NCBI GenBank assembly: GCA_004552485.1
Contig: SFOH01000002.1
Coordinates: 14,243 to 78,242, forward strand
Length of the DNA stretch: 64,000 nt
Direction: 5' to 3'
DNA from: Bacteroidales bacterium
Lineage (GTDB): Bacteria; Bacteroidota; Bacteroidia; Bacteroidales; Muribaculaceae
The translations under genes were made by a program, and so were the position numbers. The notes beneath the pieces were generated by a model, which was given only the letters and a program-made list of their open reading frames with translations, did no database searches and was not told where the DNA came from. Shown one piece after another: positions 50,614 to 60,126 of the stretch (position 1 is the stretch's first letter; each line of letters starts with the position of its first letter).

Positions 50614-51921
50614 TTAAACCATCGGTCCGGCGGTGACTTCGCGGAGGAGTTCGGGGCGCAGATAGGTGGCCGCCATGCGGCGGATGGTGGCGGCGTCGAG
50701 GGCGCTGATGGCGTCGAACTGCATGCGGAAGTAGTCGGCGGGTGTGCCGAGCATGAGGATGTTGCGGTAGCAGTCCTGGATGGCGAAGGGGCTGTCGAGG
50801 GCGCTCACGAGTTGCGAGAAGGCATACTGGCGCAGGCGCGTGAGCTCGTCGGCGTCCATGTCGACGGTTGCCAGCGCGGTCATCTCGCGGCCTATCTCGG
50901 TGAGGACGGGTGAGGCGGTGCCGGCGGGACACTGCGCGGCGATGCAGACGTAGGCGCCGTCGTGGTTGCCCATGAGCGAGGCGTTGATGCCGTAGGTCAG
51001 GCCCTTTTCCTCGCGGATATTCGTCATGAGACTGCTGCCGAAGTAGCCTCCGAGAGCCATGACGGTGAGGCGCAGGTTGATGTAGTCGGGATGGTCGCGG
51101 CCGATGGCGGGGATGCCGGCGGCGATGGCGGTCTGCATGGAGTCGGCCATGACGATGTCGCAGCGACCCTCGGCTTCGGGCTCAAAGGGGATGAAGACCG
51201 GCTCGAAGGCCTCGGCGGCTGCGGGCGCGGCGTCGCGCAGACTGAGGCAGAAATTGCGGACTTCGGCGCGGAGCGCGTCATCGAGTTTTCCGGCCAGGTA
51301 GACGTCGAGGGTGGCGCCGTCGCGCATACGGCGGTATTGGTCGATGACCTGTTCGCGCGACACAGCCATGATGGTCTCGGCTGAGCGCTTCCGTGAGTTA
51401 GGATGCCCGGGTCCGGCCATTATGGCGGACAGGCGGCGTCCGGCGACAACGGGCGGACGTGTCGACTCCACCTCGTAGCTCTGGGCGAGACGTGCCCGCA
51501 CGGCGTTTAGGGTCTCCTCGGGAAAGGAGGCGTTGTGGAAGATGTCGGTGAGGATGGGCGTCAGGCGCGGCGTGGCGCTGTTGAGGCCGACGAGGTCGAT
51601 GGTGGTGTAGGAGTCGGAGATGGCGGCGCGCAGGAAGGCGCCCTCGTAGTCGACGTCGCGGGCGATGTCGCTGCCTGAGCGGGTGAGCGTGCCCTCGGTG
51701 AGCAGTTCGCTCATGATGGCGGCGGAATCGGCGCAGCCCATGCGGAAGGCGGCGTTGCGTCCGTAGCCGATGACAAGGCTGAGGCGGTTGACGGGCATAG
51801 TGCCGTTGTCGATCTCGTGCAGGCGCACGCCATTCGTCAGGACCGTGACGGTCTGCGGCGGTAGCGGGCGGAAGGAGAACCAGCTTGTGGCCGGGCGGCG
51901 TTTGCGGTCAAGCGTCTCCAT
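50614..51921 (-). CDS. M16-family (pitrilysin-like) protein without zinc motif
   Basis: The 435-residue product has the double M16 fold: VLTNGVRLHEIDNGT near residue 27, LLTEGT near 73, and a second half with YFGSSLMTNIREEKGLTYGI. The zinc site HxxEH that should precede EGT is replaced by ADSAAIMSE (64-72), so it is probably a non-catalytic subunit. No active partner lies next to it. Its start overlaps kdsB by 14 bases. Confidence 0.85.
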   Translation of the reverse strand: METLDRKRRPATSWFSFRPLPPQTVTVLTNGVRLHEIDNGTMPVNRLSLVIGYGRNAAFRMGCADSAAIMSELLTEGTLTRSGSDIARDVDYEGAFLRAAISDSYTTIDLVGLNSATPRLTPILTDIFHNASFPEETLNAVRARLAQSYEVESTRPPVVAGRRLSAIMAGPGHPNSRKRSAETIMAVSREQVIDQYRRMRDGATLDVYLAGKLDDALRAEVRNFCLSLRDAAPAAAEAFEPVFIPFEPEAEGRCDIVMADSMQTAIAAGIPAIGRDHPDYINLRLTVMALGGYFGSSLMTNIREEKGLTYGINASLMGNHDGAYVCIAAQCPAGTASPVLTEIGREMTALATVDMDADELTRLRQYAFSQLVSALDSPFAIQDCYRNILMLGTPADYFRMQFDAISALDAATIRRMAATYLRPELLREVTAGPMV

Positions 51922-52681
51922 CGTGCTCTTTCAGGTAAGCCTCGGCGGCGGCAAGGTCGTCGGGGGTGTCGATGCCGATAGACTGCCGGTCGGTGACGGC
52001 GACACGAATGCTGAAACCGTTCTGAAGCCATCGCAGTTGTTCGAGGCTTTCGGCCAGTTCGAGCGAGCTCTGCGGCAGGGTGCTGACACGTTTGAGCACG
52101 TCGCGGCGATAGGCGTAGATGCCGACGTGGGTGAAGAAGTCGGCGTTGGCGAGCCACCTCTTCCAGTCGACATTGCGGACGTACGGGATGATTGAACGCG
52201 AGAAATAGAGCGCGCGGCCGTCAAGGGAGAAGGTGACTTTTACCAGGTTAGGGTCGAAGAGGCCGTCGAAGGTGCCGTCCTTGGGATACTGACGCGCGAG
52301 CGTGGCGATGTCGGTGTCCGGCACGTCGAAGCATCCCTTGAGGGCCTCGATCTGGGCTGGGGAGATGAAGGGTTCGTCTCCCTGAATATTGATGATGACG
52401 TCGGCGGATATGCCGGCTTTTTCGACGGCCTGGCACACGCGGTCGGTGCCGCTCTTGCAGTCGGCGTCGGTCATCACGGCGCGTCCGCCGAAGGCTTCGA
52501 CGGCGTCGAAGATGCGTTTGTCGTCGGTGGCGACAATCACATTGTCAAGGGCTTGGGAGGCGCGTTCGAAGACGTGCTGTATCACGGGTTTGCCGCCAAG
52601 GAGTGCCAGGGGCTTGCCGGGGAAACGCGTGGAGGAATACCGCGCCGGGATGATGCCGGCAAAAGTGAGTTTCTGTGTCAT
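51908..52681 (-). CDS. kdsB: 3-deoxy-manno-octulosonate cytidylyltransferase
   Basis: KdsB activates Kdo as CMP-Kdo for lipid A-core assembly. The 257-residue product starts with IIPARYSSTRFPGKPLA, the nucleotide-binding signature, with INIQGDEPFI and RSIIPYVR following. ATG 52681 overlaps the upstream gene by four bases; the frame stays open further upstream as a shadow of that gene. Confidence 0.95.
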   Translation of the reverse strand: MTQKLTFAGIIPARYSSTRFPGKPLALLGGKPVIQHVFERASQALDNVIVATDDKRIFDAVEAFGGRAVMTDADCKSGTDRVCQAVEKAGISADVIINIQGDEPFISPAQIEALKGCFDVPDTDIATLARQYPKDGTFDGLFDPNLVKVTFSLDGRALYFSRSIIPYVRNVDWKRWLANADFFTHVGIYAYRRDVLKRVSTLPQSSLELAESLEQLRWLQNGFSIRVAVTDRQSIGIDTPDDLAAAEAYLKEHDGDA

Positions 52682-53703
52682 TTCTTTCTTTTTGAGAAGT
52701 AGGATGGGATGAGGCAGATGCCTATCGCCAGGTATACGTAATAGCTCACAATGCGCCAGGTGAGCGCCAGGATGAGCGCCATGGACATTGAGTTGATGAG
52801 GTCGCCGTAGTAGTTCGTGAACAGCCATTCGGAGATACCGGAGCCGCCCGGGGTGGGGGACACCATGAGCACGACCCAGACGATGAACTGGCGCGCGAAA
52901 ATCAGCAGCTGGTCGGAGCCGGGTATGAATCCCCAGAACAGGGCGTTGACCACGAGGTAGCGCGAGAACCAGGACACGACCGTGGCGCCGAAGACGTTCA
53001 GCCACCAGCCGCGAGAACAGGACCGCAGCTCGCGGCTGGCGAGCACCATGTTGTTGGCGGTGTCGAAGGCCGAGCGGCGCAATCGTCTGAGCCATCGCCA
53101 CATGGCCACGCGCTTGATGAGGCGCGCCACGGCGTGCGGCTTCGCGATGATGCCCATGAACAGAATGGCGGCCCAGCAGACGATGCCGGCATAGACGAGC
53201 CAGAACACGAGCTGAACGCCTCCCATGAACGTGGCGTCCGAAGCGGTGGAGGCGAACAGTGCGTCGATGGGGAAGCACGCCATAATGATGGGGCAGAACA
53301 CCACGAAGAACATCTCGTCTAGGAACAAGGTGGTTAGAGTCAGCGTGGTAGCTCGTCCGAGCTTCACGCCCTCGCGGTTGAGATAGAAGATGGCGAAAGC
53401 GCTGCCGCCGACGGCCGAGGGGGTGACGGCCGAGGTGAATGCGCACATATAGTTTACGCGGAAGGCGCGGTTCCACGACAGCGTGGGGCGTGCGATTGTG
53501 TGAAAACGCCAACTGAGTCCGAAGTCGCGGCCGAACATAAACACCCATGCCAGGGCGAATCCGGCCACCATGCGCCATGTCCAGCGGAACCCGGCGAAGC
53601 GCGCCGGGTCGAAGTCGTCGCGGAACAGCCATCCCGTCACTGCCAGGCCGATGGCCACGGGCAGCAGCGTTTTCATGAGCATCTTTCCGGCTTCGGATTT
53701 CAT
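52678..53703 (-). CDS. Flippase-like integral membrane protein (LPG_synthase_TM / UPF0104)
   Basis: The 341-residue product has about eight membrane helices. AFTSAVTPSAVGGSAFAIFY and VSPTPGGSGISEW are the two P-x-x-x-G-G segments of the lysylphosphatidylglycerol-synthase membrane domain family. Such proteins without the synthase domain are thought to move lipids or glycolipids; overlap with kdsB suggests envelope work. Substrate unknown. Confidence 0.85.
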   Translation of the reverse strand: MKSEAGKMLMKTLLPVAIGLAVTGWLFRDDFDPARFAGFRWTWRMVAGFALAWVFMFGRDFGLSWRFHTIARPTLSWNRAFRVNYMCAFTSAVTPSAVGGSAFAIFYLNREGVKLGRATTLTLTTLFLDEMFFVVFCPIIMACFPIDALFASTASDATFMGGVQLVFWLVYAGIVCWAAILFMGIIAKPHAVARLIKRVAMWRWLRRLRRSAFDTANNMVLASRELRSCSRGWWLNVFGATVVSWFSRYLVVNALFWGFIPGSDQLLIFARQFIVWVVLMVSPTPGGSGISEWLFTNYYGDLINSMSMALILALTWRIVSYYVYLAIGICLIPSYFSKRKK

Positions 53704-53730
53704 GGCGTGGATTGCTTGACGGTCAGTGGG

Positions 53731-54312
53731 TTAGGGTTTGATTGCCAGGAGCTCTTTGACGGCCTGCACGGGGTCGTCGGCATTGGTGATAAAGTCGGAA
53801 GCGGCAACGCCGTTGGCGCCGGCGGCAAGCATGGCGGGGAGGGTGTCCGGCGTGACATTCCCGGCAATGACGACGGGCATGTCCGAACCGGCAAGGCGTG
53901 CCGCGCGGATAATCTCAGCGTCTTTTTCGATGGACAGCGCGGGGTCGAGGGTGACGTAGTCGATGTCGGCGCCGCGGAGGCTGAGGATGCTCTGCGCGTC
54001 GCCCACCTGCGTGCCCACGATGGCTCCCGGGCCCAGGTCTTCGCGCACCTTGCGGGCTGTGCCTGGGTAGGCGCCGGTGAGGTGAACGCCGTGGATGGAG
54101 AGCTCTTTGGCAAGCTCGGGACGGTCTTCGATGGTGAGGATGACGCCGGCATCCTTGCAGACGGGGATGAGCTCGTCGGCAATGCGGCGCACCTCGGCGT
54201 CGTCCATCCCGGGCACATGAAGCTGGAGCCATGTGCAGCCGCCGTCGATGGCTTTCTGCGCCAGCTCGGCAACGCTGTGGCGTCCGTTCTCTTTGATGAT
54301 ATATTGTAACAT
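53731..54312 (-). CDS. ThiE-like TIM-barrel protein
   Basis: The 193-residue product resembles thiamine-phosphate synthase: IEDRPELAKELSIHGVHLTG matches the DRxxLA and GVHL segments, and VVIAGNVTPDTLPAMLAAGA the phosphate-binding end. The diphosphate-binding GPxxxTxTK segment is not clear (here DYVTLDPALSIEK), so a different reaction is possible. No thi genes are nearby. Confidence 0.7.
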   Translation of the reverse strand: MLQYIIKENGRHSVAELAQKAIDGGCTWLQLHVPGMDDAEVRRIADELIPVCKDAGVILTIEDRPELAKELSIHGVHLTGAYPGTARKVREDLGPGAIVGTQVGDAQSILSLRGADIDYVTLDPALSIEKDAEIIRAARLAGSDMPVVIAGNVTPDTLPAMLAAGANGVAASDFITNADDPVQAVKELLAIKP

Positions 54313-54338
54313 TTGTCAGTGGATTTGCTTGTTCACCA

Positions 54339-54346
54339 CAAAGGTA
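54339..54346 (-). promoter_or_regulatory. TACCTTTG box of the ThiE-like gene
   Basis: On the minus strand, 26 bases before the start codon; no TTTG at the usual spacing. Confidence 0.5.
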
Positions 54347-54390
54347 CAAAAAATTAGCGTATCGGCACGTGTCCGAAAGTGTAAAAAGCG

Positions 54391-55182
54391 CTAAAGGACG
54401 TCATTGCTCGCCTTGTTCTCCTTGCTTTCGATGCCGAGGCCGAAGAGGGCGTAGTCGTAGATGACGGGGTCGTCGGGGCGGAACGAGCGGAGCGTGTCGG
54501 TTAGCTCTATGACGGCGCGGCGGTCGTTGCTCTTGCGCGTGAGCAGCCCCAACTGGCGCGAGATTTTCGCAACGTGCACGTCCAGAGGGATATACAACTG
54601 CGATGGCCGCAATGATTTCCAGATGCCAAGGTCCACGATGCCGTCGTCGCGGACGAGCCATCGCAGCGCCATGTTCAGGCGTTTTAGGGCGGTGTTGGAG
54701 ATGTTCTGAGGCAGGCAGCGCGAGTCGCAGGCGCCGTCGTTGGCCTCGGCAAGAGCGGCGTTGAGGCCTTCGGCGAGCGTCCAGGCGGGAGCCTCGGTGT
54801 GCGGCGCGCCGGTGGCGACCATGAACTCCTCGAGGGTGCCGTATTTGCTGTAGATGGCATGGAGGCCGCGCAGATAGTGGCGCATGTTTTTGGCGAAGAA
54901 GGTGCGGTGGATGTTCATGTCGGGCAGATCCTCGTAGCCCCGGTCCATGACGTAGTTATAGGGCTGCTGGTCCATGAGGCTGAGCATCTTGTTGCAGTTG
55001 TTGCAGATCATCACGCGGTTGCCCCACGCGATTGTCGACACCAGTAAGGCCGTAATCTCGATGTCCTGCTGACGCGTGAACCGTCGCGGAAACTGCACGG
55101 GGTCATGCTCAATGAACTCCGGGCTGTTGATTCGCTTTGCGCTGCTGTCGAGCAGCTCTTTAATCATTTCTCTGTCGTCCAT
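54391..55182 (-). CDS. TIGR02757 / DUF2400 family protein
   Basis: The 263-residue product has IEITALLVSTIAWGNRVMIC, FFAKNMRHYLRGLHAIYSKY, NMALRWLVRDDGIVDLGIW and PLDVHVAKISRQLGLLTRK, the conserved order of TIGR02757. The all-helical fold with a late LDVHV segment recalls HhH DNA glycosylases, so a base-excision role has been suspected; this is an inference. It is read away from the tRNA-His terminator. Confidence 0.82.
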   Translation of the reverse strand: MDDREMIKELLDSSAKRINSPEFIEHDPVQFPRRFTRQQDIEITALLVSTIAWGNRVMICNNCNKMLSLMDQQPYNYVMDRGYEDLPDMNIHRTFFAKNMRHYLRGLHAIYSKYGTLEEFMVATGAPHTEAPAWTLAEGLNAALAEANDGACDSRCLPQNISNTALKRLNMALRWLVRDDGIVDLGIWKSLRPSQLYIPLDVHVAKISRQLGLLTRKSNDRRAVIELTDTLRSFRPDDPVIYDYALFGLGIESKENKASNDVL

Positions 55183-55260
55183 CTCCTTGAGTGTTAGAGG
55201 TTTAATAATCGGGCTAAATGACCGGCCATTTCATGTCCGGCACAGTGTTGACCCCGTTAA

Positions 55261-55299
55261 AAACAAAAAACGTTGAAGCGCTAACTTGCTCCAACGTTT
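55261..55299 (-). terminator. Terminator of tRNA-His
   Basis: On the minus strand AACGTTGGAGC pairs with GCTTCAACGTT, one G/T pair, followed by TTTTGTTTTT. Confidence 0.85.
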
Positions 55300-55308
55300 G
55301 TGCTGTGG

Positions 55309-55383
<75 letters not shown>

Positions 55384-55399
55384 ATGTTTAAAAGCACTG

Positions 55400-55430
55400 C
55401 AAAGGTACAACTTTTTTTTGAACCTGCAAA
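55400..55430 (-). promoter_or_regulatory. Promoter of tRNA-His
   Basis: On the minus strand TTTG (55430-55427) and TACCTTTG (55407-55400), 19 bases apart. Confidence 0.8.
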
Positions 55431-55491
55431 CTTTTTATCCAAAAAAATGACTTTCTCGCGCCGGGCAGTGCCAGCTTCAGCGTTTTCTGCG

Positions 55492-56373
55492 CTACTTGCC
55501 CTGGCGGTGGAGGGAGGCCTGGAGGGTGTTGCGGAGGAGGGAGACGATGGTCATGGGGCCTACACCGCCGGGAACGGGCGTGATGTAGGAGCACTTGGGC
55601 GCGACGTTCTCGAAGTCGACGTCGCCGCAGAGGCGGCTGCCGTTTTTGGCCGTGGGGTCGGCGACGCGGGTGGTGCCAACGTCGATGACGACGGCGTCGT
55701 CTTTGACCATGTCGGCGGTGACGTAGCCGGGGACGCCGAGGGCGCTGATGATGATGTCGGCGTGACGGGTGATTTCGGGGATGTCGGGGGTGGCGCTGTG
55801 GCAGACGGTGACGGTGGCGTTGCCGGGGTCGGCTTTCTGCATGAGCAGTGTGGCGATGGGCTTGCCGACGATGTTGCTGCGGCCGAGCACCACGCATTGT
55901 TTGCCGCGTGTCTTGATGCCGTAGCGGCGCAGCAGTTCGACGATGCCGGCCGGGGTGGCCGAGACGAAGCAGGGGAGGCCGATGGCCATCTTGCCGACGT
56001 TGACAGGATGGAAGCCGTCAACGTCTTTGGACGGGTCGATGGCCTCGATGACGCGGTTGGCGTCGATATGGCGCGGCAGGGGCAGCTGAACGATGAAGCC
56101 GTCCACTCCGTCGTCGTCGTTGAGGCGCTGAACTTCGCGGAGGAGTTCCTCTTCGGTGATGTCCTCGTCGAAGCGCAGGACGGTCGACTCAAAGCCTACT
56201 TCGGAACAGGCGCGGGCTTTCGAGGCCACGTAGGCTTCGCTGCCTCCGTCGTGGCCGACGATCACGGCCACGAGATGCGGGGCGCGCCCGCCTGCGGCTT
56301 TGAGCTCTTCAACGCTGTTCTTGATTTCGGCACGTATGGTTGCGGCCGTGGCTTTTCCGTCTATTATTGTCAT
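55492..56373 (-). CDS. folD: Bifunctional methylenetetrahydrofolate dehydrogenase / cyclohydrolase
   Basis: FolD interconverts methylene-, methenyl- and 10-formyl-tetrahydrofolate. The 293-residue product has YVASKARACSEVG with the catalytic Lys, QLPLPRHID, LGRSNIVGKPIA as the cofactor loop and TPVPGGVGPMT at the end. It follows ffh without an obvious operon signal. Confidence 0.96.
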   Translation of the reverse strand: MTIIDGKATAATIRAEIKNSVEELKAAGGRAPHLVAVIVGHDGGSEAYVASKARACSEVGFESTVLRFDEDITEEELLREVQRLNDDDGVDGFIVQLPLPRHIDANRVIEAIDPSKDVDGFHPVNVGKMAIGLPCFVSATPAGIVELLRRYGIKTRGKQCVVLGRSNIVGKPIATLLMQKADPGNATVTVCHSATPDIPEITRHADIIISALGVPGYVTADMVKDDAVVIDVGTTRVADPTAKNGSRLCGDVDFENVAPKCSYITPVPGGVGPMTIVSLLRNTLQASLHRQGK

Positions 56374-56434
56374 TCAGTTCTGTCGGTTTGTTTGTTATTC
56401 TGCTTCTCGGATATGCGGTTAAAATGCCTCGCAA

Positions 56435-57787
56435 TCAGCGCATGCGGCCCATCTGTTTCTTCATGTCGCGCATGCGTTTCATCATGGCCATCGGGTTCTT
56501 GTTGGCCGTGGCGAAGTGCATCATCTTGCGCATGTCTTCGAACTGTTTGATGAAGCGGTTGACTTCCTGGATGGTCGTGCCGGAGCCGCGTGCGATGCGC
56601 TGCTTGCGGCTGGGGTTGATGACCTCGGGATGGTGGCGCTCGTAGGGGGTCATGGAGCCGATGATGGCCTCGACGCCCTTGAAGGTGTTGTTGTCGATGT
56701 CGATGTCCTTGATGGCTTTGCCGACGCCGGGAATCATGGAAGCGAGGTCCTTGATATTGCCCATCTTCTTGATCTGCTGAATCTGCTTGTAGAAGTCCTC
56801 GAAGTCGAACTTGTTGCGGCGCATCTTTTCCTCGAGTTTGCGGGCCTCTTCCTCGTTGATCTGCTGCTGGGCTTTTTCCACGAGGGAGACGATGTCGCCC
56901 ATGCCGAGGATGCGGTCGGCCATACGGCTGGGGTGGAAGACATCGATGCCGTTCATGCCCTCGCCGGTGCCGACGAACTTGATGGGCTTGGTGACGACGG
57001 TGCGGATCGAGAGTGCTGCGCCGCCGCGGGTGTCGCCGTCGAGTTTGGTGAGGACGACGCCGCTGAAGTCGAGGCGGTCGTTGAAGGCTTTGGCGGTGTT
57101 CACGGCGTCCTGACCGGTCATGGCGTCGACCACGAAGAGGATTTCGGTGGGATTGACGGCATTCTTGATGGCCTCGATTTCGTCCATCATCTTCTCGTCG
57201 ACGGCCAGGCGGCCGGCGGTGTCAATGATGACGACATTGTTGCCGTTCTTGCGCGCTTCGGCGATGGCGTGGCGGGCGATTTCGACGGGCTGTTTGTTGT
57301 CGGGCTCGGAGTAGACGGGGACGTCGATTTTGCCGGCGAGAACGGTGAGCTGGTCGATGGCGGCGGGACGGTATACGTCACAGGCGACGACGAGGGGCTT
57401 GAGGTGCTGCTCTTCCTTGAGTTTGTTGGCGAGCTTGGCGGTGAAGGTGGTCTTACCGGAACCCTGGAGGCCGCTCATGAGGATGATCGCGGGGTTGCCT
57501 TTGGTCTCGAGGGGCGCGGCCTGACCGCCCATGAGAGTGGCCATCTCGTCGTGGACGATTTTGACCATCAGTTCGTTGGGCTTGATGGCGGTCAGAACGT
57601 TCTGGCCGAGGGCTTTCTGCTTGACGGTGTCCACAAAGTTCTTGGCGACTTTGTAGTTTACGTCGGCCGATATGAGGGCTTTGCGGACGTCCTTACAGGT
57701 TTCCGCAACGTTAATCTCTGTGATTTTGCCCTGGCCTTTCAGTATCTTGAAACTGCGCTCAAGGCGTTCGCTCAAATTCTCAAACAT
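56435..57787 (-). CDS. ffh: Signal recognition particle GTPase Ffh
   Basis: Ffh binds signal sequences on ribosomes and delivers them to FtsY. The 450-residue product has N domain, G domain (GLQGSGKTTFTAKLA, DTAGRLAVDE, TKLDGDTRGG) and a Met-rich M domain ending KKQMGRMR that binds SRP RNA and signals. The SRP RNA gene is not seen in the window. Confidence 0.97.
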   Translation of the reverse strand: MFENLSERLERSFKILKGQGKITEINVAETCKDVRKALISADVNYKVAKNFVDTVKQKALGQNVLTAIKPNELMVKIVHDEMATLMGGQAAPLETKGNPAIILMSGLQGSGKTTFTAKLANKLKEEQHLKPLVVACDVYRPAAIDQLTVLAGKIDVPVYSEPDNKQPVEIARHAIAEARKNGNNVVIIDTAGRLAVDEKMMDEIEAIKNAVNPTEILFVVDAMTGQDAVNTAKAFNDRLDFSGVVLTKLDGDTRGGAALSIRTVVTKPIKFVGTGEGMNGIDVFHPSRMADRILGMGDIVSLVEKAQQQINEEEARKLEEKMRRNKFDFEDFYKQIQQIKKMGNIKDLASMIPGVGKAIKDIDIDNNTFKGVEAIIGSMTPYERHHPEVINPSRKQRIARGSGTTIQEVNRFIKQFEDMRKMMHFATANKNPMAMMKRMRDMKKQMGRMR

Positions 57788-57862
57788 ATAGTGTTCTTAG
57801 GTCTTGATGGTCTCTTATATATTAATAATGTGTCGAAGGACTCGCGGCGGTCGGCAGGCGCT

Positions 57863-58213
57863 TCACACCAGCTTGTTCGTGGCCGTGTCCGGGAAAATCA
57901 CCGTGGGCTTGAAGGTGCGTGCCTCCTCGAAGGGCATGGAGGCATAGCTCATGATGATGACGATGTCGCCGGGCTGGACCTTGCGGGCGGCAGCGCCGTT
58001 CAGGCAGATGACACCCGAGCCGCGTTCGCCGGCGATGGTGTATGTGTCCAGGCGCTCGCCATTGTTGTTGTTGACGATGTAGACGCGTTCGCCGGGGAGG
58101 ATGTTGGCGGCTTCGAGCAGGTCGAGGTCGACGGTGATTGAGCCGATGTAATCCAGGCGCGCCTCGGTGACGGTGACGCGGTGGATTTTGCTTTTCAACA
58201 TTTCAACGTTCAT
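57863..58213 (-). CDS. panD: Aspartate 1-decarboxylase
   Basis: PanD makes beta-alanine for pantothenate. The 116-residue proenzyme self-cleaves at YIGS (Gly24-Ser25) to form the pyruvoyl group. GERVYIVNNNNGER and NGAAARKVQPGDIVIIMSYA are conserved. One base separates it from panC. Confidence 0.96.
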   Translation of the reverse strand: MNVEMLKSKIHRVTVTEARLDYIGSITVDLDLLEAANILPGERVYIVNNNNGERLDTYTIAGERGSGVICLNGAAARKVQPGDIVIIMSYASMPFEEARTFKPTVIFPDTATNKLV

Positions 58214-58214
58214 C

Positions 58215-59066
58215 TCAGTTGTATTTTATGTTGTCGATGAGGCGGACGTCGCCGCAGTAGACTGTTGCGCAGCCCTGGGCGCCGTCGCGGGTGTCGCCCC
58301 AGCTGGTGACGGGCTGCATGGTTAGCGGGTTCACGATTGAGTAGTACTCCACGCGCAGGCGGGGGTTGGCGTTGAGTTCTTCGGTGACGAAGCGGATGGT
58401 ATCCTCCACGCTGTGGTCGCGGGCGTATTCCACGCTCTTGGCCAGGGCCTTGTGGATGAACGGAGCGGCTTTGCGGTCCTCGGGAGTGAGGCGCACGTTG
58501 CGCGAGCTCAGCGCCAGGCCGTCTTCTTCGCGGACGATGGGGCAGGGGACGATTTCCAGACCGTTGAAGCCGCCTTCGTTCTCGACCATGCGGCGGATGA
58601 CGGCAATCTGCTGGAAGTCTTTCTCGCCGAAGTAGGCGCGGGTGGGCTGTCCCCATTCGAACAGGCGGCTCACGATCTGGGCCACGCCGTTGAAGTGGCC
58701 GGGACGCATGGCGCCTTCCATGACGGCGGCGACTTCGCCCAGGTCGAAGACACGGGTGTCTTCCTCGGGGTATATTTCCTCAACGCTGGGGATGAAGGCG
58801 TAGTCGGCGCCGGCCTTGCGGAGTTTCTCGCAGTCGGCCTCCTCGGTGTGGGGGTATGTGCGCAGGTCTTCGGCGTTGTTGAACTGCGTGGGGTTTACGA
58901 AAACGCTGACAATGACAACGTCATTCTCGCGGCGTGCGCGGTCGACCAGGCTGATGTGACCGGCGTGAAGGGCGCCCATTGTCGGGACGAAGCCCACGGT
59001 CTTTCCGGCCTCGCGTGCGGCCTGTGCCGCTGCTTTCAATGCATCTACTGTACGTAGTATTTCCAT
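58215..59066 (-). CDS. panC: Pantothenate synthetase
   Basis: PanC joins pantoate and beta-alanine using ATP. The 283-residue product has FVPTMGALHAGHISLV, with the HIGH-like motif, VSVFVNPTQFN, and YFGEKDFQQ. panC and panD form an operon, so both halves of the final condensation are made together. Confidence 0.96.
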   Translation of the reverse strand: MEILRTVDALKAAAQAAREAGKTVGFVPTMGALHAGHISLVDRARRENDVVIVSVFVNPTQFNNAEDLRTYPHTEEADCEKLRKAGADYAFIPSVEEIYPEEDTRVFDLGEVAAVMEGAMRPGHFNGVAQIVSRLFEWGQPTRAYFGEKDFQQIAVIRRMVENEGGFNGLEIVPCPIVREEDGLALSSRNVRLTPEDRKAAPFIHKALAKSVEYARDHSVEDTIRFVTEELNANPRLRVEYYSIVNPLTMQPVTSWGDTRDGAQGCATVYCGDVRLIDNIKYN

Positions 59067-59167
59067 TTGAATATCAATTAGTTAGGCATTAATGCACAGA
59101 GCCTTCGCCCCGCACATCTATGCAACACAGTCCTGCCGGCGGCAGGCCCGTGCCATTTTTTGCGGTG

Positions 59168-59200
59168 CAAATTTACGGATAAAATTCAATATATCACAAC
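59168..59200 (-). promoter_or_regulatory. Promoter of panC-panD
   Basis: On the minus strand TTG (in 59200-59197) and TAAATTTG (59175-59168), 21 bases apart; leader about 95 bases. Confidence 0.6.
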
Positions 59201-59241
59201 TTTTGCACTGCTTTTTTGCCTCCGAAGGCTTTCACGGTGCC

Positions 59242-60126
59242 TCATTTGGCGTCGCCGCCCTCGATGCGCTGCTCCACGGGCGTGCGCTGGAGCACGCGTC
59301 CGTGGGCCGGAACGTCGTGCGTGACCCACAGGTTGCCGCCGATGACGGCATGGCTGCCGATGGTCACGCGGCCGAGGATGGTGGCGTTGGAGTAGATGGT
59401 CACATAGTCTTCGATGACGGGGTGGCGCGGTATGTTCATGGGCTTGCCGCTGGGGTCGAGCACAAAATTCTTCGCGCCGAGCGTAACACCCTGATATATT
59501 GACACATGATGGCCGATGACGCAGGTCTCGCCAATCACGACGCCGGTGCCGTGGTCGATGCTGAAATAGGGACCGATTTTGGCGCCGGGGTGGATGTCGA
59601 TGCCCGTTTTGCTGTGGGCCATCTCGGTGATGATGCGCGGCAGCAGGGGGACGCCGCGTTCGAGCAGGGCGTGGGCGATGCGGTAGTGGAGCATGCCCGT
59701 GAAAGCCGGGTAGCAGAAGATGACCTCCGAGCGATCGACGGCGGCCGGGTCGTTGGCGAACATGGCGTCGACGTCGGTCAGCAGCAGTCGCCGCAGCTCG
59801 GGCAGGGCGTCGACGAAGTCCTCGGCGATGGCGGCGGCATCGTCGGCCGGATTCTTGGCCAGGCGGCAGGCGCGGCGTATCTGCGCCGTCAGCTCGGTGT
59901 GCATGCTGTCGAGGCGCACGGCCGTGAAGTGGCGCAGCATGTGTGGCGCCGGAGCGGCGTCCACGAAGAAGTCGGGGAACATGACCTCGCGGATGAGGCA
60001 CATTATCCGCTCCAGGCGTTGAACCGACGGGAGGCGTCCGGAAGGGTGATTCACAATTTCTGTCGCACTGTCAGGCTGGCTGCACAGCTCATCGACTATC
60101 TTTTCTCTGTCAGGAATCATAAGCAA
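59242..60126 (-). CDS. cysE: Serine O-acetyltransferase
   Basis: The enzyme acetylates serine for cysteine synthesis. The 294-residue product has a long helical N-terminal part (1-165) and a left-handed hexapeptide helix with GIDIHPGAKIG, DHGTGVVIGET and ATILGRVTIG, as in the EpsC-type subgroup. The start (ATG 60126 or 60120) overlaps the cysK end, so both are made from one mRNA. Confidence 0.93.
   Translation of the reverse strand: MLMIPDREKIVDELCSQPDSATEIVNHPSGRLPSVQRLERIMCLIREVMFPDFFVDAAPAPHMLRHFTAVRLDSMHTELTAQIRRACRLAKNPADDAAAIAEDFVDALPELRRLLLTDVDAMFANDPAAVDRSEVIFCYPAFTGMLHYRIAHALLERGVPLLPRIITEMAHSKTGIDIHPGAKIGPYFSIDHGTGVVIGETCVIGHHVSIYQGVTLGAKNFVLDPSGKPMNIPRHPVIEDYVTIYSNATILGRVTIGSHAVIGGNLWVTHDVPAHGRVLQRTPVEQRIEGGDAK

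Noticed and set aside
52682..53632. Upstream continuation of the kdsB frame (574 codons in total).
   Set aside because: It reads the flippase-like gene out of frame; the KdsB signature starts at 52681.
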